This document shows, piece after piece, positions 16,390-24,400 of a stretch of DNA of 64,000 nt. The DNA is from Labrys miyagiensis (GTDB taxonomy: Bacteria > Pseudomonadota > Alphaproteobacteria > Rhizobiales > Labraceae). The notes below the pieces were generated by a model that saw nothing but the letters and a program-made list of their open reading frames with translations, had not been told where the DNA came from and ran no database searches. The stretch spans positions 24,140 to 88,139 of the forward strand of contig NZ_BSPC01000057.1 of the NCBI RefSeq assembly GCF_030160835.1. The letters run 5' to 3'. The position numbers were made by a program, and so were the translations under genes. Each line of letters opens with the position of its first letter. Position 1 is the stretch's first letter.

Positions 16390-16635
16390 ATGGATTCAAA
16401 ACCGTTCGATCACCCGGTAAAATTCATGGCAACCAATTCGCTCGTCAGGCACGTTACCAACACCGACGAGGCGCTGTACTTCCTCGAACACAAATGGCCT
16501 TACGTGGAGGGTCAGGCTCACCAGCATGCCGTTCAAATCTCCCGAGAAGTGCTTGGGGGACGAGGCGGCGCGGAGAAAGCCAAGCAGGCCTTCCTGCGTG
16601 CGCTGGACGAAGGCCAATTCCATCTCGTGGACTGA
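16390..16635 (+). CDS. DUF982 domain protein (second copy)
   Basis: 81 residues with the DUF982 layout: FDHPVKFMATNSLVRHVTNT, DEALYFLEHKWPYVEGQAHQ, then KAKQAFLRALDEGQFHLVD. The start ATG follows GGAGGTG. It is only weakly similar to the DUF982 protein at 9792-10058, so not a recent duplicate. Its stop codon falls at the junction with a DNA ligase fragment, suggesting a recombination point just there. Confidence 0.82.
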   Translation: MDSKPFDHPVKFMATNSLVRHVTNTDEALYFLEHKWPYVEGQAHQHAVQISREVLGGRGGAEKAKQAFLRALDEGQFHLVD

Positions 16636-16759
16636 GCTCGTGGCCGAGATCGAGTTCCGCCGCCGGACGGATGATCAGAAGCTGCGGCATGTTTCGTGTA
16701 AAGGGCTGCGGGAGAAGAGGGCGGATGTGGCCGCCGTGCTGAAAAAGCAATTCGGCTAA
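16631..16759 (+). pseudogene. ligD: C-terminal fragment of an ATP-dependent DNA ligase (LigD-like)
   Basis: The reading TELVAEIEFRRRTDDQKLRH then VSCKGLREKRADVAAV matches the final motif of bacterial ATP-dependent ligases (usual form VAEIEFxxWTxDGxLRHxSFKGLREDK). Only about 40 codons remain; the rest of the ligase is absent. It starts at the very end of the DUF982 gene in a different frame. A relic of NHEJ-type ligD or a standalone ligase. Confidence 0.72.
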
Positions 16760-17147
16760 TGTGGCGCTCTTAATTTGGTTCCGATCGGCGGTGTGGTCCG
16801 GGTCTCATCGCTGTGCAAGCGGCCATCGACAGCCCTTCAACGCCGCCAGGGTACACAATGGTATCGGGCGCCTCTGGAGGGAGCCGAGGCTCTGTCGGCC
16901 GCCTCAGGATCACGACCAATACCTCCTCCCAGATCCGTTTTCGCAATTCGAACGCCATCAGCGTGACGATAGGGATCATGACCTATAGCTGGCTCGACAC
17001 TCGCGGGACTGTCTAGCCCACGTCGGGACGATACATTCTGCAAGTCACTATCAAGTGCAACAAGTTGAGACCAATCAGCATCAAGACCCAAGGGCCTTCT
17101 GGGAACCAGTCTCGGCGCTTCTCTTGGCGTCTTTCCGGTCCGGAGTA
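16760..17147. other. Intergenic stretch
   Basis: No supported gene; several short frames lack recognisable products. Confidence 0.4.
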
Positions 17148-17891
17148 TTAGCAGGGCCACGCCTTTGTCATAGAATCCTGCCCCGCAGACGGAAAATGGA
17201 TGCCGCCGAACCTCATATTCTTCATTTCGCACACGACCTGGCTCCACATGTGGCCATTGTCAGTCCGCACGAGTTGAAAAGGTTGACCCGTCCATCCGAC
17301 AAGCGGACGCAATTCCCATCCTATGTTTGCGGTGCTGGTTGCAAACAACACACACCAGACCAGCGATGTAGCTAAAAAACCACCCTCGGCCAGTTGCATC
17401 GTATGGAGGTAAAAAAACAGGGCACCAACGAATGTGCTAATTAAAAACGCTGCATACGATGCCAGTATGACTTCAGAATAATTCCCCTGTGAGCTCAAAA
17501 TTGCTATTGCAGGAGCAAGTACAAATAAAAATGTCGAAGTCATAAATAATGCTACTAAAGATCCTCGCGCAATTGCTCTGCCTTTAAGAGATTTTCGGGT
17601 AATTCTTGCGAACAAGAATGTTATAATAGCGGCAACGATGGCACTGAGAAAAAATATTAGCGGAAGCTTTATTATTGAGGATATGGTCTGAAGTATGTAG
17701 GGATGTCCCGGCACGAACATGATATAGGCGGTCAGGCAAGCGCCGAAAAAGGCCAGGCCAAATGCTGCGGGCAAAATCAATGCAAATGGATTCCACTTAC
17801 CCAAACTAACGGAGATTTTCCAAATAAACTTACCGAAAAAGTAGGAGTTCGGTCCGGAAACGAAGATATTTCTAACGGCATGCAAACTCAT
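17148..17891 (-). CDS. Polytopic membrane protein, 247 aa, unknown
   Basis: About five or six membrane helices are visible: FALILPAAFGLAFFGACLTA, LPLIFFLSAIVAAIITFLFA, LVALFMTSTFLFVLAPAIAI, VILASYAAFLISTFVGALFF, FLATSLVWCVLFATSTANIG. A soluble-looking C-terminal segment (RPLVGWTGQPFQLVRTDNGH) follows. No substrate motif or ATPase is nearby. The gene is AT-richer than its neighbours, which suggests recent acquisition. Function unknown. Confidence 0.62.
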   Translation of the reverse strand: MSLHAVRNIFVSGPNSYFFGKFIWKISVSLGKWNPFALILPAAFGLAFFGACLTAYIMFVPGHPYILQTISSIIKLPLIFFLSAIVAAIITFLFARITRKSLKGRAIARGSLVALFMTSTFLFVLAPAIAILSSQGNYSEVILASYAAFLISTFVGALFFYLHTMQLAEGGFLATSLVWCVLFATSTANIGWELRPLVGWTGQPFQLVRTDNGHMWSQVVCEMKNMRFGGIHFPSAGQDSMTKAWPC

Positions 17892-18390
17892 CCTTATCGC
17901 ATCATATTCTAAATAAAATTACGCTGCTGGAGCACTCAATCCAACATCTCGCTTTCACTTTAGCGATGACCAAAAACGTCGAGATCCAAATTAAATGCAT
18001 GGTCACCGTCATGCTGTCATCCTAATTCTTCACCAGGCCTCATTTAAGTTGGAGCTCATCGAAGGACGGCGCGGTGCGCTGGCGCCTGGGGGAGGCGCTT
18101 GCAAGCGACTTGTTGCGAGATCTACGTGACGGAGGAGTGACAGCCTCTCGCTGAACTGGAGGAGCGGTTTGGAATGCCCCTGGAGACCCCGCTAAGAGTC
18201 ACTGGCGGGCTTTCTGCTTTTCGGAGTCGGGAGTGCCACCGTGGTAGGAGAGCGAGCCTGCAGACTCGCCGTACGCCAGCTTGTTGTGCCGCCTGGAGGC
18301 ATCGCTGTAGAAATTTAGGGCGCTCACAACCAAGTAACGGGGCAAATGATTTGTAATATGGCTTTTACGAGTTGGGAGTATTCTTGAAGA
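17892..18390. other. Intergenic stretch, 499 bases
   Basis: No supported gene. It should contain the promoter of the minus-strand membrane protein (AT-rich 17900-18000) and of the Nudix gene. Confidence 0.4.
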
Positions 18391-18831
18391 ATGGCGAAAG
18401 GCACAACTCACGCTGCCAATAGGACACCACGGCGCCAAATCGCCGCGTTGCCCCTGCGTGAGCGAGAAGGTGGGGTAGAAGTCTGCTTGGTGACCACCCG
18501 AACAACGAGCCGTTGGACCGTGCCGAAAGGATGGCCCATGAAGGGCTGTTCAAATTGGAAGGCCGCTCGGATCGAGGCGGAGGAAGAAGCTGGCATCACC
18601 GGCAAGCCCGGCAAGAAGCCTCTCGGTTCGTTCCTCTATTGGAAACGTCTTCTCGACCATTTCGACCTCGTGGAGGTGGATGTCTACCCGCTTCGCGTCA
18701 CTGGGGCGTTGCCGACGTGGAAGGAGCAAGCTCAGCGCCCCGTACAATGGATGTCGTTGGCAGACGCATCAATCATCGTCGATGAACCGGGCCTCGCTGC
18801 CTTGCTGCGCGATATGAGCGCCCGAGGCTAA
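18391..18831 (+). CDS. Nudix hydrolase (DIPP-like) with a degenerate Nudix box
   Basis: 146 residues of the Nudix fold: RQIAALPLREREGGVEVCLV, TTRTTSRWTVPKGWPMKG and the Nudix region AARIEAEEEAGITGKPG. The layout (WTVPKGWPMKG, then helix, then KPLGSFLYWKRL) resembles the diphosphoinositol polyphosphate/dinucleoside polyphosphate hydrolases of Alphaproteobacteria. The canonical REUxEExGU is IEAEEEAGI here: the Arg is replaced by Ile, though the metal-binding glutamates are kept. Activity may be altered. Stands alone. Confidence 0.88.
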   Translation: MAKGTTHAANRTPRRQIAALPLREREGGVEVCLVTTRTTSRWTVPKGWPMKGCSNWKAARIEAEEEAGITGKPGKKPLGSFLYWKRLLDHFDLVEVDVYPLRVTGALPTWKEQAQRPVQWMSLADASIIVDEPGLAALLRDMSARG

Positions 18832-18994
18832 CCCTCAGTCCGCTACCCGGAGAGGTATTCGCCCAGTTCCCCGGAAGGCTCCCCAGCGCCATCAAAGGCC
18901 CCTTATTGGAGAGCCCGCCCATGGCGCGCAGAATTCACCAGTCTTGCGATAAAGGCGAAACCCGTTTCCATGCTGAAGGATGGTGTTGGCGATT

Positions 18995-19282
18995 TTATTG
19001 CAGACTAGCCCCCAATGCCGGGTGTGGCTTCTGCTTCATGCATCGCTGGAGCCCCGGCAACGGGACAGTTTTGATGCACCGGGCTAGATTTGTCACCGAC
19101 TGATTTACGCCTTGCATGCAGCGCTTCCATTGCGGGGACTGCTGCGCGAAGTGAGCGCTACATGTGGCCGCCACGTCTTCCTGCCTAGGATTGCCATTGG
19201 CATCGATACGAATGTTCGGCCGGGCTGGAGCACAAGCCCCAAGTGCAAGCGCAACGACAACAAACAAAAATTGAACTTTCAC
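18995..19282 (-). CDS. Small lipoprotein, 95 aa
   Basis: From a GTG start after GGAG: VKVQFLFVVVALALGACAPA, a lipoprotein signal with lipobox LGAC. The mature part holds five further cysteines spread over HFAQQ, KRCMQGVNQS, ARCIKTV and LQRCMKQK. Probably anchored in the inner or outer membrane facing the periplasm. No family recognised. Confidence 0.6.
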   Translation of the reverse strand: MKVQFLFVVVALALGACAPARPNIRIDANGNPRQEDVAATCSAHFAQQSPQWKRCMQGVNQSVTNLARCIKTVPLPGLQRCMKQKPHPALGASLQ

Positions 19283-19376
19283 AAACAGCTCCACTTCACT
19301 TCTAACGGATTGACGCACCGAAACCCATGCCTTCTGCGGCGACTTTAGCACCTGATTTCCCCTACGTCGCAGAAAT

Positions 19377-19514
19377 CAGCACTATCGCGAAAGGCTCCGC
19401 GCGCGCGGCGCGCAGCTCGTGGGCGAAGTAGTCCAGTATAAAGACGCGTATCGGCTCTGCTACATCCGTGGGCCTGAAGGGCTTCTCATCGGACTCGCTC
19501 AAGAACTCAGTTGA
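19377..19514 (+). pseudogene. C-terminal fragment of a VOC (glyoxalase-fold) protein
   Basis: The frame reads HYRERLRARGAQLVGEVVQY, KDAYRLCYIRGPEGLLIGLA, QELS and stop. The last block is the typical C-terminal metal-site motif region of glyoxalase/bleomycin-resistance-type proteins (YRxCYxRGPEGxxxxLAE). No start and no N-terminal half exist, so it is a truncated relic. Confidence 0.6.
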
Positions 19515-19517
19515 GCT

Positions 19518-19776
19518 ATGTTTGAATCCCCCGACTTCGACTGGGATAGCCTTTCTGCCGCCGAGGCTGACCCCGCGCAGACGATGATCGGCGCGTTCGC
19601 GGGCTTGGAATGTGCGCGGCCCCCTCGCGGTCACCGCAGACAATGGCGGACTGGTCCGGGACAATAAGGCCCTGCTGTTCGAGCTGCGCTTTGCCCACGC
19701 CCTCAGGTCCGCAGGCATCGCTCCGCGCTATGAGGTGCCGGGCGAAGGACAGTCAACGCTGGACGAGAGCTGCTGA
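19518..19776 (+). pseudogene. Frameshifted remnant of an unknown gene
   Basis: An ATG four bases after the VOC stop begins MFESPDFDWDSLSAAEADPA and runs to about AFAGLE; the coherent reading then moves to another frame: LAVTADNGGLVRDNKALLFE, LRFAHALRSAGIAPRYEVPG, then stop. Both halves look like protein and together form one gene with an indel near 19605-19615. It seems truncated at the 3' end too. I cannot name the family. Confidence 0.45.
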
Positions 19777-19854
19777 GTGGCGGCGGTTGGATTGTCCAAC
19801 AGCCGATCCGTTGGACGGAGATCCAAAATCCAGATAAGATTAGGTGGGGGCACT

Positions 19855-21219
19855 ATGGGCTTCTGGAGTTGGAAATATACCGCTTCGGATGTTGCCGATT
19901 GGTTCGATTCCAATGATGAAAAATATTGGCGTGACCACGATGAATGGTTGATCAGTACGCAGCTGCGCGGAGAGACCAACCCGGTGTTCGTATTCGCCAC
20001 CTGGTTCAATGACCGGATGGCGACCCTTCCGCAACGTGTTGGTAGCTCGTTGACGTCCGGCGTCGTGGACGTTCTACGACTTGGCAGCGATATCGACTTT
20101 TCGTCGAAAATGGGCATCGCCAAGGGCGTGTTCCTGAATTTAACGCGCATTGCAACGATCGCGGGGCCGATATCCAAAGCGGTTGGCGCGGGTGGAAGGT
20201 ATGCGGGACTCCTCGCCACTTCTTCTTTGGAGGAAATCGCAGGCGCTGCAAAGCCTTGTAGCTTCGTCAGCGCCAACAACGTGCTTTCATATATGAAAGG
20301 TCGCACCGTTCAGTTGTTCGCCGTTGTAGATGACGTCATTAAGGTCAGAGGAGCTAACAAGGGCATTGGCCGCGAAGCATTGTTAGCAAGTGAGGAGGTG
20401 CAGGCGGCGTTAGCAAAGTTCGGAGTCACCTGGGAAAGGCTCTCGAACCTCGGTAGCATTGATGATGTCTTGAAGGCTGCGAAGTCTTCCGAGGGCCCCA
20501 TACTATTCAGCATTGAATGGGAAATGAACGGAAGAACCGCCAGGCACGCGCTTACCGCCGTCAAAGACATGGCCGGTAGAGTGCGAATCCTTGATTACGT
20601 CGAAGAGTCCTCCGAAGCGTTCAAAGGCTTCTCCTCTATTGCCGAAATGGCACAGGCGCGTCCTGAATGGGGAGAGGGATTTGCGAATGCAATATTGCGC
20701 ACAAGTCAACCCGTCGTAGCCTTCAGTAGCCGGTATCTTCGGCTTCTGGAGTTCGGCGGCGGACTGTACAGATTCGGATTGCCCATCGCGATGGGACTCA
20801 AATGGCTGAAAGGGGAGACTCAAGACGATAAGGTATTCGCTATCGGTCGTTCAGCATGGCGTTACCTCAGGTCGAAGTGGGACGATGAATCGCCCACACC
20901 GCCCCTGGCCACAAATCCACCACCTGTTGCCGCTGAATTACACATTCCTCCTGTCCCTCAAGTCAACGCTAGGGCGCTCGGTGTTTCGCCTCTATCGCGC
21001 GCAGCATCCTCCGCCCCGCGCATCGACTGGCTTACGGGCGTGCAGTTTCGATTGAAATACCTCGGGTATTATAGGGGCCCCGTTCATGGCAACAACGACC
21101 ACTCGACCAAGGCTGCTGTCCTGGCCTTTCAGAAGGAGTGGTTTATCGATTCAAAGCAATGGGACTCTATACCTGGGCCCATAACCCAGGCGATGCTGTA
21201 TTCAGTATTGGGATGGTGA
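19855..21219 (+). CDS. Papain-like cysteine-protease-type protein with C-terminal peptidoglycan-binding domain
   Basis: 454 residues; the start ATG follows GGTGGGGG. The C-terminus (about residues 395-450) is a PG_binding_1-like repeat: GVQFRLKYLGYYRGPVHGNN, STKAAVLAFQKEWFIDS, IPGPITQAML. The middle holds Cys135 (AAKPCSFVSANN), His231 (RTARHALTAVKD) and Asp247 (GRVRILDY), spaced like a papain/C39-type triad with the His followed by a beta hairpin. A glycine/alanine helix pair precedes it. No signal peptide is obvious. It could be a cell-wall-targeted effector or toxin; the protease call is inference. It converges on the trypsin-NACHT gene, 257 bases away. Confidence 0.6.
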   Translation: MGFWSWKYTASDVADWFDSNDEKYWRDHDEWLISTQLRGETNPVFVFATWFNDRMATLPQRVGSSLTSGVVDVLRLGSDIDFSSKMGIAKGVFLNLTRIATIAGPISKAVGAGGRYAGLLATSSLEEIAGAAKPCSFVSANNVLSYMKGRTVQLFAVVDDVIKVRGANKGIGREALLASEEVQAALAKFGVTWERLSNLGSIDDVLKAAKSSEGPILFSIEWEMNGRTARHALTAVKDMAGRVRILDYVEESSEAFKGFSSIAEMAQARPEWGEGFANAILRTSQPVVAFSSRYLRLLEFGGGLYRFGLPIAMGLKWLKGETQDDKVFAIGRSAWRYLRSKWDDESPTPPLATNPPPVAAELHIPPVPQVNARALGVSPLSRAASSAPRIDWLTGVQFRLKYLGYYRGPVHGNNDHSTKAAVLAFQKEWFIDSKQWDSIPGPITQAMLYSVLGW

Positions 21220-21476
21220 CAACTATTATAGCACAAATACTCTTGATGCCAGTCTCTGCGCGTCGTCTGCAGCTAAAGACCTTCCGGATGACCTGAGGAC
21301 TAAAATCAACATCGAATTTTACAAAGACGGTGCCGCTGCAGTCTTTAAATCGATGGTAGAGTAAAATGTATCGACGAATACTTTGGCCGCTAGTGAATAA
21401 AAATTCAGTCACAAGTTACAGCTATTGTATAGGGGTAGGCAAGGTAGCTGTTTGAATTAATTCATTTCGTTTACTC

Positions 21477-24400
21477 TCACGGATACCAGTGGCCCACGTC
21501 ATTTATTGCGCGCCATAGTTCGATTATTGCCGCTTGACCGCCCAACTCGAATGTCGAATGTGCCGCCGCCGCCACCGCCGATAGGGCGCCCGCTCTGGAG
21601 ATAATACTGACTGTATCTATTAACGCTACCAAGGTCGCGAACCGCACGGTGGAGGGAACACAGTCAACTAGCCTCATCAAAGCGCTTGCCCGGAAGTCTA
21701 CATCGTCGATGGCTTTGGCAGAAACGAGCGCCTCTACAAAAATCTCGTGTTTCGCTGACGGCGCGAGTTGGAGGGCGAGCGCAGCCAGTGCGCTTGAACG
21801 AGCCCAAGCATTGACAATACCTCTAGCGGAAGCAAGCGTCTCATCAAAGTGAACCGGAGAAAGAAGAGGGGCTAGCGCGGTGATAATATTTGAGCGAGAA
21901 GACTCGCTGCGAGCAGCTTTGACTGCAATGAGCGCCTCACTGACCGCCTCATTTCTCTGTTCTGTCGCAAGATAGGGCGCCAACGCCGCCAGCGCGTGTG
22001 AACGATCGATCTCGTCGCCGATGGCCTTCACATGAGCAAGCGCACAGCCGAGCTGCTCTGGAGACAGATGGGGAGCTAACTGGGCTAGTATACTTGAGCG
22101 TGGACGCTTTTTAGCGATGCCTTCAACCGTGGTAAGCGCCTCGCTGAGCAAATCATGCCTCTGCCCCGGGGCAAAATGCGGTGCAAGAGCGGCCAGTGCG
22201 ATTGATCTATCGCGTTCATCGCCAATGATTCTTGCAGACGCGAGCGCTCGGTCGAGCTGCTTAGGCGCCAAGAAGGGCGCCAGGCCCGCCAGAGCATTCG
22301 CGCGTGAGGTCGTTGCTGGAATGGCCTCGGCGGAAGCGAGTGCCTCGGCAAGATGCTCGGACGAGAGATGGGGCGCCAGTGCAGCCAGCGCGTTCGAGCG
22401 GCTGTGTGTGTTTGGGATGGCCTTAGCCAACGCAAGTGCTTCGCCGAGTTGCATTAGTGTAAGTTGAGGCGCCAACACGCCCAAAACCTTTGCCCGATAG
22501 GTCCCGTCCCGGATGTCATGGGCCAAACCGAGCGACTCGCTAAGCACATCACCTCTCTGTTCAACAGCGATTTGGGGTGCCAGCATTGCCAAGGCGAATG
22601 ACCGATTGCACTCGTCCTCGATGGCCCTTACAGAGGCGAGCATTTCGCCGAGGTCTTTCGGGATTAAATAGGGCGCTAGTCTCGCCAAGACGCTCGACCG
22701 CGCGTCCGGCTCGCCGATGTCTATAACCGAGATGTGGCGCCAACTTAGGAAATCGTGTCTGGTCGCAGGCTCGAGAAACCGTGCCAGAGCGGAAAGTGCG
22801 CTCAAGCGGTCGTTCCCATCGCTTATGGTTCTAACCAAAGCAAGGGTGTCGATCAACTGCTCGCGCGTAAGGTAGGGGGCGAGTGATGCCAGAGCGCGCG
22901 AGCGAGGGCCCTCGTTTTTGATCTCCCTCGCGGAAGCGAGTGCCTCGCTGAGATGCTCTGGGGCGAGAAACGGTGCAAGCGCAGCTAATGCTTCTGAACG
23001 CGGATATGCAGCGCGAATTGCCAGGGTGGAAGTAAATGCCTTAAAGACTTTTTCGGGGGCAAGAAGAGGCGCTAGGGTCGCGAGACTAAATGAGCGAAAC
23101 TCCTCCTCACGTATAGCGTTGGCGGAAACGAGTGCGTCGCAAAGTACATCATTCCGCTGTTCCAAATTAAGGTAGCGTGCAAGAGCTGCGAGTGCCGTCG
23201 TCTTTGATGCCGGATGACCTATCGCTTTGACGGTGACAATTGCCTCATGGACTTGCTCCGGCGCAAGATGGGGCGCTAGAGCGGCTATAGCATATGCGCG
23301 AGCGCTCTCCTGACTAATAGCAGTGGCGGAAGCGAGCGCGTCGCAAAGTACATCATGCCGCTGTTCCAGATTAAGGTAGGGTGCAAGAGCTCCGAGTGCC
23401 CTCGTCTTTGATGCCGGATCATCTATCGCTTTGGCGGTGGCAATTGCTTTATGGAGTAACTCCGGCGCGAGATGGGGCGCTAGTGCGGCCAAGGTACTTG
23501 AGTGTGATTGATCGCTGAAAATCCATGTCTCGACATCCTCGTCAAGACCAAGATCGTTCGCCAGTTTGTCGGCAGCGCCTTTGCGATTGTGTTTGTCAAC
23601 TAGAGCGGAAAACGAGTCTAGCGCTTCAACGAGCTGTTTGGGCGAAAGAAAAGGCGCGAGAGCGCTTAGCACATGGGAGCGAAAATGCCATGAACCTATG
23701 GTCTTCACCGAAGTGAGGGCTTCCGAGATCTGACCCGGCGCCAAATAGGGCGCCAGCTCGACCATGTGGCGCCACGAGCCATCATCGAGATCAATTTTCT
23801 TAACGAAACGAAGCCTCTCGCCAACCGCAGGGTGTCTCTGTTCCGAAGGTAGATGACGCGCTAGCTTGGCCAGCGCGAGTGAACTCCAGAAGGGGTTATC
23901 AATATTGTTGGCGCGAGCGAGAGCATCGTCTAACAAATCATGCCTTCGATCCACAGCAAGTCCTCGATCGAAATCAAAGAAAACGTCGATGGCAGTACTT
24001 AACAGAGACGCTTGCTCTTGGTCGCGCGCCGTCTGGGTCGTCGAGAGCGCCAGTGAAGCCAGTTCCGAACTGAGCAAATCGCTTTCGCGAGAAATGACAG
24101 CAAGCCTCGCCAACAGAGATACGCTTTCTTGGGATGGACGTTTGATCTCCGCCAAATAAGCGGCCTGGCGGACTGTCATGACACCATGTTGAACAGCCGC
24201 CAATGCGAGTTCTCCCGGCATATTTCCAAGGGTTCTGATTGAGGAGAGTGCGATCGCGCAACGCCATTGGGAGCCCAGTGTCTGAATAGCATCCTTCCGC
24301 CGTTGCGCGGACAACGCCGCCCGCACGCCGCTCGCAAACCCCCGCGGCCCGCCCTCAAGCTGCTCCCAAGCGCGCCGCCAGCCGTCGCTGACCAGCAGCA

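Noticed and set aside
21560-23930. Regular repeats considered as CRISPR
   Set aside because: No fixed repeat/spacer alternation; variable unit length and open reading through the whole array.
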